DNA from: Sphaerisporangium rufum
GTDB taxonomy: Bacteria; Actinomycetota; Actinomycetes; Streptosporangiales; Streptosporangiaceae
DNA length: 64,000 nucleotides
NCBI RefSeq assembly: GCF_016863395.1
Contig: NZ_BOOU01000013.1
Coordinates: forward strand, 219,890-283,889
Reading direction: 5' to 3'
In this document: one piece after another, positions 17,613 through 27,199 of the stretch
Layout of the letters: every line of letters starts with the position of its first letter
Numbering within the stretch: the stretch's first letter is position 1
The notes under the pieces: generated by a model
The model's database searches: none
Seen by the model: only the letters and a program-made list of their open reading frames with translations
What the model was told of the DNA's origin: nothing
Made by a program: the position numbers and the translations under genes

Positions 17613-18626
17613 ATGACATCCGGGGACGACCTGCTGTACATCGGCGGCTACACGCCGGGCACCGGAGGGTCGGGCCCCGGCCTGACGGCGGCGCGCCGGC
17701 GGCCGGACGGCACGCTGGAGGCGGTGGCCGAGACCGCGGTGCCCGGCCCCTCGTTCCTCGCGGCGCATCCGGCGCTGCCCGTCCTTTACGCGGTGCTGGA
17801 GGAGGAGCAGGGCGCCGTGGCGTCCTTCGTCACCGGCTCGGGCCGCCCCGAGCCGTCGGCCCGGGTGCCGAGCGGCGGCTCCCACCCCTGCCACCTTGCG
17901 GTCGACCCCACCGGCGCCTGGCTGGCGGTCGCCAACTACGGTGACGGCACGCTCGCGCTGCGGCCGCTGGACGCCGCGGGGGGCTTCGCCGGCGAGGCGC
18001 TGCTGTTCCCGCACCACGGCCACGGCCCCGACTCCGGCCGCCAGGCCGGCCCGCACGCCCACCAGGCGGTCTTCGGGCCGGACGGCGTGCTGTACGTCAG
18101 CGACCTGGGCACCGACGAGATCCGCCGCTACACGCTGGCGGGCCGGCCCGCCCCGCACCCGGACGGCCCGGTGCCGATGGCGCCGGGCAGCGGCCCGCGC
18201 CACCTGGCCTGGCACGGCGGGCGCTGGTACGTCGCCGGCGAGCTCGACGGCACCGTCGCGGTGTACGACGACCGGTGGCGCTGCCTGGGCCGGGTACCGG
18301 CCAGCGGCGCCGCCGGCCCGAACCAGGTCTCGCACATCGAGATCTCCGCCGACGGCCGCTTCGCCTACGTCGGCAACCGCGGGCCGGACACCGTCTCGGT
18401 CCTGGAACTGGGCGGCGGCGCGGGCCCTGGGGTCACCCGGGTGGCCGAGGTCGGCTGCGGCGGCCGCTGGCCCCGGCATTTCGCGCGGGCCGGCGGGTAC
18501 ATGTACGTTGCCTGCGAGCGGTCCGGCGTGGTCACCGTGCTGGAGATGCGGGACGGCATCCCGGTGCCGGCCGGCGAGGCCTGCCAGGTCGGCAGCCCGA
18601 CCTGCGTGCTGCCTCGGCCGGTCTAG
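17613..18626 (+). CDS. Lactonase family protein (7-bladed beta-propeller, 6-phosphogluconolactonase type)
   Basis: 337-residue YbhE/Pgl-type beta-propeller. Repeated blade motifs (HPCHLAVDPTGAWLAVANYG; HIEISADGRFAYVGNRGPDTV) and the conserved GPHAHQAVF segment are those of cytosolic lactonases such as YbhE, which hydrolyses 6-phosphogluconolactone. The first residues (LYIGGYTPG) match the family start. ATG 17613 has TATCCT (17600-17605) 7 nt upstream, pointing to a leaderless mRNA. It is divergent from the MarR-GNAT gene, so regulation by that protein is plausible. The exact lactone substrate is not certain. Confidence 0.88.
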   Translation: MTSGDDLLYIGGYTPGTGGSGPGLTAARRRPDGTLEAVAETAVPGPSFLAAHPALPVLYAVLEEEQGAVASFVTGSGRPEPSARVPSGGSHPCHLAVDPTGAWLAVANYGDGTLALRPLDAAGGFAGEALLFPHHGHGPDSGRQAGPHAHQAVFGPDGVLYVSDLGTDEIRRYTLAGRPAPHPDGPVPMAPGSGPRHLAWHGGRWYVAGELDGTVAVYDDRWRCLGRVPASGAAGPNQVSHIEISADGRFAYVGNRGPDTVSVLELGGGAGPGVTRVAEVGCGGRWPRHFARAGGYMYVACERSGVVTVLEMRDGIPVPAGEACQVGSPTCVLPRPV

Positions 18627-18793
18627 CCCCGGCCGAGGCCGCCGACTTGCGCCCGGGCCTTGGTCTAGACCAATCTGGGACGCTGCGGCACAATGCCATG
18701 CGTCGGCGGCCCCGGGAGTGACCGGTGGGCGTTCCGGTGGTCCTCCGGCGCGTCATAGTCTGACTTTGAACACCCCATCGGGAGGAACCCGCC

Positions 18794-19819
<1,026 letters not shown>

Positions 19820-19834
19820 TCCCGCCCGTCCCGC

Positions 19835-19863
19835 CCGCCCCCGGCCGCGTCGGCCGGGGGCGG
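19835..19863 (+). terminator. Intrinsic terminator after the phosphofructokinase gene
   Basis: A 12-bp perfect stem (core GCCCCCGGCC / GGCCGGGGGC) closes a 5-nt loop and is followed by the T-rich GGTGTTTCTC. It begins 15 bp after the stop and ends 9 bp before the end of the convergent MHYT gene. Confidence 0.75.
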
Positions 19864-19872
19864 CGGTGTTTC

Positions 19873-20748
19873 TCAGCGGCCGGGGCCGGCGGGCGGCCGG
19901 AACAGCGAGTCCGCCGGCGGCCCGGCGGGTGCGGCCGGCGGGTGCGGGCCGGGGCCGGCGGCGTCCGCCGCCCGGCGCGCCTCCAGCCGGGCCAGCAGGG
20001 CGTTCTCGCTCTCCAGTTCCTGCCGGGACGGCGAGAGCAGCACCACCAGGAGCAGCGCCAGCGTCACCAGGCTGATCAGGACGAGGAGCGGGAGCAGGAA
20101 GCTGAGCGCCGTGGCGCCGTGCTCGGCTCCCGCGGCCTGCGGCCGCACCGGCGAGACGCTGAGCGAGAACATGCCGGTGTAGTGCATGCCGCAGACGGCC
20201 ACCCCCATGATGAGCGCGGCGCCCGTCGTCGGGAGCCAGCCCTCGATCCGGGTGGTGAACCACAGGGCCACGGTGGCGGCGGCGACCGCGATGAGGACCG
20301 ACACGACGACCAGCACCGGGTCGTAGTCCATGGCGGCCGGCAGGTGCATCGCCGCCATGCCCATGTAATGCATGCCCGCCACGCCGAGCCCGGTCAGCAG
20401 CCCGCCCGCGACGAGCGCGGCGGGCCGCCCTCGGCTCCACGCCACCACGCCCAGCCCGACCCCGACCATGAGGACCGCGACCGCGGCGGACAGGACGGTC
20501 AGCGGCACGTCGTAGCGGATCTGGGCTCCCGGCACGCTGAAGCCCATCATGGCGATGAAGTGCATCACCCAGATCCCGGTGCCGCCGATCGCCAGCGCGG
20601 CGGCCGCCAGCCACCGCGTCCGGGCGGCGCCGGCCGTGCCCCGCGCGCGCGTGGCCAGCAGCAGGCCCAGCAGCGATCCGAGCACCGACATGACGTACGC
20701 GGCCACCGGAGTGACCGCGCCCTGGGAGAAGTGATTGATATGCCCCAC
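19873..20748 (-). CDS. MHYT-domain integral membrane protein
   Basis: 291-residue protein with seven predicted membrane helices and the MHYT repeats MHFIAMMGF, MHYMGMAAMH and MHYTGMFSL. Their Met/His residues are thought to bind a metal (copper) and sense oxygen, CO or NO. The polar C-terminus is short and has no GGDEF, EAL or kinase domain, so any signalling partner is separate. GTG 20748 with AAGGAGG just upstream is preferred over the open frame reaching 21045. The 323 bp to thiI contain AT-richer promoter sequence and a palindrome at 20847-20863. Confidence 0.88.
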   Translation of the reverse strand: MGHINHFSQGAVTPVAAYVMSVLGSLLGLLLATRARGTAGAARTRWLAAAALAIGGTGIWVMHFIAMMGFSVPGAQIRYDVPLTVLSAAVAVLMVGVGLGVVAWSRGRPAALVAGGLLTGLGVAGMHYMGMAAMHLPAAMDYDPVLVVVSVLIAVAAATVALWFTTRIEGWLPTTGAALIMGVAVCGMHYTGMFSLSVSPVRPQAAGAEHGATALSFLLPLLVLISLVTLALLLVVLLSPSRQELESENALLARLEARRAADAAGPGPHPPAAPAGPPADSLFRPPAGPGR

Positions 20749-20846
20749 GAACCCTCCTTGCCGGACGAACCGCCAAACAGCGTTCGATCCATCTGAATCC
20801 AGACAATAGACCATTTGGAGCGTTATAAGGCTCAACTCCGTGATTC

Positions 20847-20863
20847 GACGGTCACTGACCGTC
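20847..20863. promoter_or_regulatory. 17-bp palindrome between MHYT gene and thiI
   Basis: GACGGTC-ACT-GACCGTC is a perfect 7-bp inverted repeat with a 3-bp centre, about 100 bp upstream of the MHYT start in an unusually AT-rich divergent promoter region. It looks like a repressor site; the protein that would bind it is unknown. Confidence 0.4.
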
Positions 20864-21071
20864 CAAAGTGGGTGACCCGTTACCGGCGGGTCAGGGCGCG
20901 GCGGCGGGCCGGTCGCCGGGCGGCGCGCCGCGGTACGGCCGGCGGGGTCCGTCCATCGGCGATCCGGGATAAATTGGTGGGTGCTCCGGCCCGCCCCTCC
21001 GCCCGGGGCCGGCGTTCCCCTAGTCCCGCACCGCCAGTCCCACACCGTCCCACACCGCCCGGAGGCGACCC

Positions 21072-22283
21072 GTGCCCGTGCTGACCCCCTCGGCCCTGGG
21101 CGAGCCCTGCGTGCTGCTCAAGCTCGGCGAGATCGTGCTGAAGGGCAAGAACCGCGAGATCTTCGAGCGCAGGCTGCAGAACAACATCAGGACCGCGCTG
21201 AAGAGTCTCGACATCAAGGTCGAGATCCGCCAGCGGCACGGGGTCATCGCGATCCTGCTGCCCGAGGCCACCGGCGCGGCGGCCGCCGACGCGGTCGCCG
21301 CCCGCGTCGCCGACGTGATGGGCGTGGTGTGGATCCACCGGGCCTGGCGGGTCGCCAAGGACGTCGAGGCGGTGACCGCCGCCGCCCTGGAGCTGGTCGC
21401 CGGGCGCCCGGAGGTCGAGCGACAGGCCACCTTCGCGGTCCGCTCCCGCCGCCGGGACAAGCGGTTCCCGCTGCGCTCCAACGAGCTCGACCGGGTGGTC
21501 GGCGGCGCGATCAACGACAAGTACGGCCTGCCGGTGCGGCTGAAGGACCCCGAGCTCACCGTGCACATCGAGGTCGACCGGGACGAGGTGTTCGTCTTCT
21601 CCGACGCGGTCCCCGGCCAGGGCGGCCTGCCGGTGGGCATGAGTGGCCGGGGCCTGGTGCTGATGTCCGGTGGCATCGACTCCCCGGTCGCGGCCTACCG
21701 GATGCTGCGCCGCGGGCTGCAGGTCGACTTCCTGCACTTCTCCGGCATCCCGTTCACCACCTCCGAGTCGATCTACAAGGCCTACGCCCTGGTCCGCGAG
21801 CTCGGCCGGTTCCAGGCCAAGGCCCGGCTGCTGGTGGTGCCGTTCGGCAAGGCCCAGCAGTCGCTGCGCTCCTCCGGCGCCGACCGGCTGCAGGTGGTGG
21901 CCCAGCGCCGGCTGATGCTCAAGACCGCCGAGGAGGTCGCCCACCGGTTGCGGCGCCAGGTGCTGGTCACCGGAGACTCCCTCGGCCAGGTCTCCTCGCA
22001 GACCCTGCAGAACATCACCGCGCTGGACGACGCGGTCGCCATGCCGATCCTGCGCCCGCTGATCGCCATGGACAAGACCGAGATCATGGCCGAGGCCCGC
22101 CGGATCGGCACCCTGCGGATCTCCGAGCTGCCCGATGAGGACTGCTGCAGCCTGCTCGCCCCCCGCAAGGCCGAGACCCGGGCGCGGATCGACGACCTGC
22201 GGCAGATCGAGCGGCGGCTGGACGCCGAGGAGCTGGCCGTCCGGCTCGCCGACTCCGTCCAGGAGTACCGCCTCGACGCCTGA
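21072..22283 (+). CDS. thiI: tRNA 4-thiouridine synthase / thiamine sulfur transfer protein ThiI
   Basis: 403-residue adenylating sulfurtransferase that makes s4U8 in tRNA and can feed sulfur to thiazole synthesis. It has an N-terminal ferredoxin-like and THUMP region (about 1-170), then the PP-loop ATPase motif SGGIDSPVA and the conserved DEDCCSLLAPR segment with its Cys pair. The C-terminal rhodanese domain of the E. coli protein is absent, as in many actinobacteria and Bacillus. GTG 21072 has GGAGG 6 nt upstream; an AT-rich GGGATAAATT near 20965 may be its -10. Thiazole genes thiG/thiS/thiO lie elsewhere in the window. Confidence 0.93.
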   Translation: MPVLTPSALGEPCVLLKLGEIVLKGKNREIFERRLQNNIRTALKSLDIKVEIRQRHGVIAILLPEATGAAAADAVAARVADVMGVVWIHRAWRVAKDVEAVTAAALELVAGRPEVERQATFAVRSRRRDKRFPLRSNELDRVVGGAINDKYGLPVRLKDPELTVHIEVDRDEVFVFSDAVPGQGGLPVGMSGRGLVLMSGGIDSPVAAYRMLRRGLQVDFLHFSGIPFTTSESIYKAYALVRELGRFQAKARLLVVPFGKAQQSLRSSGADRLQVVAQRRLMLKTAEEVAHRLRRQVLVTGDSLGQVSSQTLQNITALDDAVAMPILRPLIAMDKTEIMAEARRIGTLRISELPDEDCCSLLAPRKAETRARIDDLRQIERRLDAEELAVRLADSVQEYRLDA

Positions 22284-22310
22284 GCGGGCCGCCGCACTAG
22301 TCTCGGGCGC

Positions 22311-23054
22311 ATGCGGATCACCATTCTGGGCGGCTGCGGCGCCTGGCCGCGGGCCGGCGGGGCGTGCAGCGGCTATCTGGTCGAGCACGAGGGCTTCCGG
22401 CTGCTGATCGACCCGGGCTACGCCACCCTGCCGGTGCTGCTGCGGTACCTGCCCGCCGAGCGGCTGGACGCCGTGCTGGTCAGCCATGGCCACCCCGACC
22501 ACTGCGCGGACCTCAACCCGCTGCTGCGGGCCCGCGCGCTGCGCGACGACCCCGCGCCGCCGCTGCCGGTGCACGCGCCCCCCGGCGCGCTGGACGCCGT
22601 GCTCGCCCTGGACCGGCCCGGCATGCTCGACGCCGCCTGCGCCCGGCGCGACTTCACCCCCGGTGAGACCTTCGAGGCCGGGCCGTTCCGGGTCGACACC
22701 CGCCTGCTGCCGCACTGGGTGCCGAACGCCGGCCTGCGGCTGGCCGCCGGCGGCCGGGTGCTCGCCTACACCGGTGACACCGGGCCGAGTCCCGAACTGG
22801 AGCCGCTCGCCCAGGACGCCGACGTGTTCCTGGCCGAGGCCAGCCACCCCGAGGTGGTCCCGGCCGACTCCGCGGCCTTCCTGTCGAGCGCGGCCCAGGC
22901 CGGCCGGACCGCGGCCCAGGCCGGCGTCCGGCGGCTGCTGCTCACCCACCTGATGCCCGGAACGCGGCCCGGCGACGCCCTGCGGGCCGCCCGCCGCGCC
23001 TACCCCGGGGACACCCGGGTCGCGGCGGGCGGCCTGGTCGTCGACGTGGACTGA
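22311..23054 (+). CDS. Metallo-beta-lactamase-fold hydrolase
   Basis: 247-residue MBL-fold protein. The zinc motif SHGHPDHCADL is complete, and later ligands appear in YTGDTG and LLLTHLMPG. The fold and length resemble the RNase Z / phosphodiesterase-like subgroup (MRITILGGCGAWP start), but the substrate cannot be assigned. ATG 22311 is preceded by TAGTCT (22298-22303) with a 7-nt spacer, so it is probably transcribed as a leaderless mRNA and not read through from thiI. Confidence 0.85.
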   Translation: MRITILGGCGAWPRAGGACSGYLVEHEGFRLLIDPGYATLPVLLRYLPAERLDAVLVSHGHPDHCADLNPLLRARALRDDPAPPLPVHAPPGALDAVLALDRPGMLDAACARRDFTPGETFEAGPFRVDTRLLPHWVPNAGLRLAAGGRVLAYTGDTGPSPELEPLAQDADVFLAEASHPEVVPADSAAFLSSAAQAGRTAAQAGVRRLLLTHLMPGTRPGDALRAARRAYPGDTRVAAGGLVVDVD

Positions 23055-23078
23055 CCGAGGCGGCCGGCGGCGGCGCGG

Positions 23079-24113
23079 TCAGCCCGCGGCGGCGAGCGCG
23101 GCGGGCACCCGGCCCACCATGGGCGGAAGGTCGGTCATGATCGCGGCCAGCTCGGCGAGGTCGTCGTCCACCAGCGCCTGCGGGCCGTCGCACAGCGCCT
23201 GCTCCGGCCGCGGATGCACGTCGATGATCACCCCGTCGGCGCCCACCGCGATCGCCGCCCGGGTGAGCGGCAGCACCAGGTCCCGCCGGCCGCCCGAGTG
23301 CGAGGGGTCCACGATGACCGGCAGGTGCGACAGCCGCTGCACCACCGGCACCGCCGAGATGTCCAGGGTGTTGCGGGTCGCCGTCTCGAAGGTGCGGATA
23401 CCGCGCTCGCACAGCACGATGTCGAGGTTCCCGCGCTGGGCGATGTACTCGGCCGCCATCAGCCACTCCTCGATGGTGGCGTTCATGCCGCGCTTCAGCA
23501 TCACCGGCCGCCCGGCCGCGCCGACCGCCTGCAGCAGCGCGAAGTTCTGCGCGTTGCGGGTGCCCACCTGCAGCATGTCGGCGTAGGAGGCCACCAGCTC
23601 CACGTCATGGGCGTCCACCACCTCGGTGACCACCGGCAGCCCCGTCTCGGCGCGCACGTCGGCCAGGATGCGCAGGCCGGCCTCGCCGAGCCCCTGGAAC
23701 GCGTACGGCGAGGTGCGCGGCTTGTAGGCGCCGCCGCGCAGCAGCGTGGCCCCGGCGGCCTGGGCCATCCGGGCGGCGGCCAGCGTCTGGTCGGGCGTCT
23801 CCACCGCGCACGGGCCGGCCACCAGGGTGGCGGTTCCCGGGCCGATGGGCACCCCGCCCACCCGTACGACCGACCGATCCGGATGGTGGTCCCGGCTGAC
23901 CAGCTTGTACGGCGTGGAGACGCGCATGACGTCGGCCACCCCCGGCATGGTGCCGAGGTTCAGCGCGCCGAAGTGCGCGATGTCGCCGATCAGGCCGATG
24001 ATGGTGCGGCTGACGCCCCGGCTGACGAAGGCGTCGCCACCGGCGGTGACGACCAGGTCGACGACGGCGTCGACGTCCTGCTGGGTGGCTTCGGGAGCCA
24101 TGACGATGACCAT
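23079..24113 (-). CDS. aroF: 3-deoxy-7-phosphoheptulonate synthase (DAHP synthase, type I-beta)
   Basis: First enzyme of the shikimate pathway, condensing phosphoenolpyruvate and erythrose 4-phosphate. The 344-residue protein has an N-terminal ferredoxin-like regulatory domain (about 1-70) and a TIM barrel with VAGPCAVE, GGAYKPRTSP, MLKRGM and VDPSHSGGRRD. This is the I-beta class that resembles KDO8P synthase; the regulatory domain usually binds aromatic amino acids. GAGAAGAGG lies upstream of ATG 24113. Expression is very likely controlled by the attenuator at 24198-24323, a leader peptide containing Phe-Trp-Tyr plus a terminator. Confidence 0.95.
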   Translation of the reverse strand: MVIVMAPEATQQDVDAVVDLVVTAGGDAFVSRGVSRTIIGLIGDIAHFGALNLGTMPGVADVMRVSTPYKLVSRDHHPDRSVVRVGGVPIGPGTATLVAGPCAVETPDQTLAAARMAQAAGATLLRGGAYKPRTSPYAFQGLGEAGLRILADVRAETGLPVVTEVVDAHDVELVASYADMLQVGTRNAQNFALLQAVGAAGRPVMLKRGMNATIEEWLMAAEYIAQRGNLDIVLCERGIRTFETATRNTLDISAVPVVQRLSHLPVIVDPSHSGGRRDLVLPLTRAAIAVGADGVIIDVHPRPEQALCDGPQALVDDDLAELAAIMTDLPPMVGRVPAALAAAG

Positions 24114-24197
24114 GCTGCTGCCTCTTCTCCGGTCGAGAGCTGCCCTTCCCGGGGCCGGTCGGGCGGCGGGCGCCGGCCGGTACGGCCCGGGAAACGA

Positions 24198-24234
24198 CGA
24201 AGGCCCCGGATCCTTGGTGGACCCGGGGCCTTCG
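24198..24234 (-). terminator. Transcription attenuator hairpin upstream of aroF
   Basis: On the minus strand the stem is CGAAGGCCCCGG pairing perfectly (12 bp) with CCGGGGCCTTCG across a 13-nt loop, followed by TCGTTTC. It begins 11 nt after the stop codon of the Phe-Trp-Tyr leader peptide and 85 nt before aroF. The leader-peptide RNA CGGACCCG (plus-strand 24284-24291) can pair with CGGGTCC (24219-24225) in the stem and loop, a candidate competing structure. Confidence 0.8.
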
Positions 24235-24245
24235 CCGACGTTCGC

Positions 24246-24323
24246 CTATCGGCGCAGCGTCTGGTGGCGAGCGGTCCGCTCCACGGGTCCGTCGCCATAC
24301 CAAAACACCAGCGCCTCATGCAT
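24246..24323 (-). CDS. aroF leader peptide with Phe-Trp-Tyr codons
   Basis: 25-codon ORF on the minus strand, starting MHEALVFWYGDG. Codons 7-9 are TTT, TGG and TAT, so all three aromatic amino acids are read in succession, just before an intrinsic terminator and the DAHP synthase gene. This is the layout of ribosome-mediated attenuation: stalling at a scarce aromatic tRNA would favour the alternative RNA fold and let transcription reach aroF. TACCAT ends 8 nt before the ATG, so the leader mRNA may itself be leaderless. A comparable aroF leader has been described in Corynebacterium. The ORF is real on positional evidence; translation is untested. Confidence 0.8.
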   Translation of the reverse strand: MHEALVFWYGDGPVERTARHQTLRR

Positions 24324-24458
24324 CACGGGCCATGGTAGCGCACCGCCCGCCGGGCGCGCCGGACCGGTGCGGTGATCCGGGGGCGTCCCGCCCGGCGGTC
24401 CGGGGCATACCGGGGTGCCGGTGCCGCCCGGCCGGGCGCGCGATGGCAGGATTGCCGC

Positions 24459-25067
24459 GTGCCGGATCCAACCGAGGAAGATCGACTGCCTCCCGGGCAG
24501 TACGTCCCCCGCGGCCGCCCGGTCGTCCACTACGGCAGGGTTCCGGGCTTCCGGCCGGAGCGCTGGAGCCTGTCGGTGTTCGGGGCCACCGCCTCGGGGG
24601 AGGAGACCCGCCTCAGCTGGCCGGAGTTCTCCGCGCTGCCACAGGTCACCGTGCTGGCCGACCTGCACTGCGTCACCAGGTTCTCGCTGATGGGCAACGA
24701 GTGGTCCGGCGTGCCGGCCGGCGCGCTGCTGAGCGCCGTACCGCCCGCTCCGGGCGTGGCGCACGTCATGGTCTGGGGAGAGTACGGCTACAGCGCCAAC
24801 GTGCGGATGGCCGACTTCGCTCGCGACACCACGCTGCTGGCCACCGGGCTCGGCGGCCGGCCGCTGTCGGCCGAGCGCGGCCACCCGGTACGTGCCGTGG
24901 TACCGCACCTTTACGCCTGGAAGAGCGTGAAATGGGTGCGCGGGGTGGAGTACCTGACTGCCGACCGGCGCGGATTCTGGGAGGAACGGGGCTACCACAA
25001 CGTCGGCGACCCCTGGCGCGAGCAGCGCTACTCCTACCAGGAGGACCCGGGCGAGGGCCCGCCCTGA
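24459..25067 (+). CDS. Sulfite oxidase-like molybdopterin oxidoreductase
   Basis: 202-residue single-domain protein of the oxidoreductase molybdopterin-binding family. The conserved Cys that ligates molybdenum is in DLHCVTRFS (Cys71). WSGVP and the later segment with KSVKWVRGVE are also typical. There is no dimerisation domain, heme domain, membrane helix or signal peptide, so it is a small cytoplasmic YuiH-like member with unknown substrate. GTG 24459 fits family length. A CAGGAT hexamer 6 nt upstream suggests a leaderless start; the open frame reaches back to 24372. Confidence 0.85.
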   Translation: MPDPTEEDRLPPGQYVPRGRPVVHYGRVPGFRPERWSLSVFGATASGEETRLSWPEFSALPQVTVLADLHCVTRFSLMGNEWSGVPAGALLSAVPPAPGVAHVMVWGEYGYSANVRMADFARDTTLLATGLGGRPLSAERGHPVRAVVPHLYAWKSVKWVRGVEYLTADRRGFWEERGYHNVGDPWREQRYSYQEDPGEGPP

Positions 25068-25138
25068 TCCGCCGCCGGCCCGGCGTACTCGCCGCGTTCC
25101 GGCCCGATCACATATCGTGACCGATTACGGTTGCCCGC

Positions 25139-26326
25139 ATGGTGGAGACCGGCTGGTTACTGTCGTGCGTCCTGATCGGCGTGGTCGGGTACGTCCTCGG
25201 CCGCCGCGGTGCCCGGGCGCGCCCCGGCGGCGACGGCGCCACCTTCGCCACCCTGCACCTGGCCGCGATGGCCGCCCCGTACCTGCGGGCCGGGCTCGCC
25301 CGCGACTCGGCCCGGCGGGCGGTGCGCCACCTGCGGTCCCTGCTCGGCGCCACCGCGCTGGCGGTGACCTCCACCGACCAGGTGCTGGCCTTCGACGGCG
25401 CGTGGGAGCCGCCCGACGACGCGCACGTCCGCGACCTGCTGGGCCACGTGCACGGCATGCTCGCCGGCGGCCGGCCGTACCTGATCGCCGGGGACGAGCT
25501 GTTCTGTGAGGCGGAGAACTGCGCGATCCGCAACGCCGTGGTGGTGCCGCTCACCACCGTCGGCGGCCGGGTGGTCGGCGCGCTGGCCGCCTATGACACC
25601 CAGGTGAGCGCGGCCCTGGTCCGGGCGGCCACCGAGGTCGGCCAGTGGGCCTCCGGGCAGCTGGAGCTGGCCGAGCTGGACGCCGTGCGCCGCCGCGCGC
25701 TGGCCGCCGAGACCCGGGCGCTGCGCGCGCAGATCTCCCCGCACTTCGTGTGCAACTCGCTGGCCACCATCGCCTCGTTCACCCGCACCGACCCCGACCG
25801 GGCGCGCGAGCTGCTGCTGGACTTCGCCGACTTCGCCCGGCACGCGCTGCGCCGGGCCGGCGACTTCACCACGCTGTCGGACGAGCTGACCTGCGTCGAC
25901 CGCTACCTGCTGCTGGAACGTGCCCGGTTCGGTGACAAGCTGCGCTTCGTGGTGGACGTCGTCCGGGAGGCGCTGCCGGTGCCGGTGCCGTTCCTGTGCC
26001 TGCAGCCGATCGTGGAGAACGCGATCACGCACGGCATCCGGCACGGCGGCGGCACCGGCGAGGTGCGCGTGGTGGTGCGCGACGTGGGCTGCGAGGTCCA
26101 CATCACCGTGGAGGACGACGGGGCCGGCATGGAGCCCGCCCGGGTCCGCGAGCTGCTCGGCGGGGAGCCGCCGAGCGGCGAGGGCGGCGGCATCGGCCTG
26201 GCCAACGTGGACGTGCGGCTCCGGCAGATCTACGGCCAGGAGTACGGGCTGGTGATCGACACCGCGCCCGGCGAGGGCACCACGGTGCGCATGCGGGTGC
26301 CGAAGAATCGCCCGCCCGGTCACTGA
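25139..26326 (+). CDS. LytS-type sensor histidine kinase
   Basis: 395-residue kinase with one N-terminal membrane helix (about 4-22), a GAF-like sensory region (about 40-175), and a His_kinase/HATPase module. The phospho-acceptor is in ISPHFVCNSL; note VCN in place of the common LFN. The ATP-binding N box is in PIVENAITHGI and the G boxes in EDDGAGM and GGGIGLANV. ATG 25139 is preceded by TACGGT (25125-25130), suggesting a leaderless transcript. It is followed by its LytTR response regulator at 26399. The signal is unknown; the usual acetate-symporter neighbours of such pairs are not here. Confidence 0.9.
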   Translation: MVETGWLLSCVLIGVVGYVLGRRGARARPGGDGATFATLHLAAMAAPYLRAGLARDSARRAVRHLRSLLGATALAVTSTDQVLAFDGAWEPPDDAHVRDLLGHVHGMLAGGRPYLIAGDELFCEAENCAIRNAVVVPLTTVGGRVVGALAAYDTQVSAALVRAATEVGQWASGQLELAELDAVRRRALAAETRALRAQISPHFVCNSLATIASFTRTDPDRARELLLDFADFARHALRRAGDFTTLSDELTCVDRYLLLERARFGDKLRFVVDVVREALPVPVPFLCLQPIVENAITHGIRHGGGTGEVRVVVRDVGCEVHITVEDDGAGMEPARVRELLGGEPPSGEGGGIGLANVDVRLRQIYGQEYGLVIDTAPGEGTTVRMRVPKNRPPGH

Positions 26327-26398
26327 ACGGATCCGTCCGGGCACCCGACGTGGCCGTACCTCTTGCCGGGAGGGCACGGCAGGGGGCAGCGTGGAGCC

Positions 26399-27199
26399 AT
26401 GCTGCGAGTTCTAGCGGTCGACGACGAGGTGCACGCGCTCTCCGAGCTGGCCTACCTGCTGCGGCGCGACGCCCGGGTCGAGCGCGTCCTGACCGCCACC
26501 GACGGCGTCACCGCCCTGCAGGACATGGCCGCGATCATCGGTGCCGGGGAGCGGCTGGACGGGGTCTTCCTGGACATCCGGATGCCCGGGCTGGACGGGC
26601 TGGACCTCGCCCGGCTGGTCGCCGCCTTCCCCGCCCCGCCCAAACCGGTCTTCGTCACCGCGCACGATGACCGCGCCGTGCAGGCGTTCGAGCTGCAGGC
26701 GGTCGACTACCTGCTCAAGCCGCTGCGCCCGGACCGGGTGGCCGAGGCGGTGCGGCGCCTGGAGTCGGCCACGCTCGGCCCCTCGCCGGCCGAGGCGGCC
26801 ATGGACGACGTGATCCCGGTCGAGCTGAGCGGGCGCACCAGCTTCGTGCCCCAGCACGCCGTCACCTACGCCGAGGCCAGCGGCGACTACGTCCGCCTGC
26901 ACACCGCCGAGGGCACCCACCTGGTCCGGATGTCGCTCGCCGCGCTGGAGCGCCGCTGGGCGGCCTCCGGGTTCATCCGGGTGCACCGCAGCACGCTGGT
27001 GTCCGCCCGGCACGTCACCGAGATGCGGTTCGACGAGGGCCGGGCGATGCTGCGGGTCGGCGGCACCACGGTGCCGGTGAGCCGCCGGCACACCCGCCGG
27101 GTGCGCGAGCAGCTGGTGCGGCAGTTCCGGGCCGGGCCGCCGGCCGAGGCGATGCCCCGCCACGTCCCGGACGCCATGCCGCCGCTCGTCGGCGGCTAG
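26399..27199 (+). CDS. LytTR-family response regulator
   Basis: 266-residue response regulator. The receiver domain (1-120) has the acidic pair in AVDDE, the phospho-acceptor Asp in FLDIRMPGLDG and the Lys in YLLKPLRP. The C-terminal LytTR DNA-binding domain (about 140-240) has the conserved ASGDYVRLHT and FIRVHRSTLV segments. ATG 26399 has GGGGGCAGCGTGGAG upstream. It is 72 bp from the LytS-type kinase gene and is evidently its partner. The target promoter is not identifiable from this window. Confidence 0.92.
   Translation: MLRVLAVDDEVHALSELAYLLRRDARVERVLTATDGVTALQDMAAIIGAGERLDGVFLDIRMPGLDGLDLARLVAAFPAPPKPVFVTAHDDRAVQAFELQAVDYLLKPLRPDRVAEAVRRLESATLGPSPAEAAMDDVIPVELSGRTSFVPQHAVTYAEASGDYVRLHTAEGTHLVRMSLAALERRWAASGFIRVHRSTLVSARHVTEMRFDEGRAMLRVGGTTVPVSRRHTRRVREQLVRQFRAGPPAEAMPRHVPDAMPPLVGG

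Noticed and set aside
25139..27199. LytS/LytTR pair as part of an acetate-symporter module
   Set aside because: Such neighbours are common elsewhere, but no transporter gene is present on either side here.
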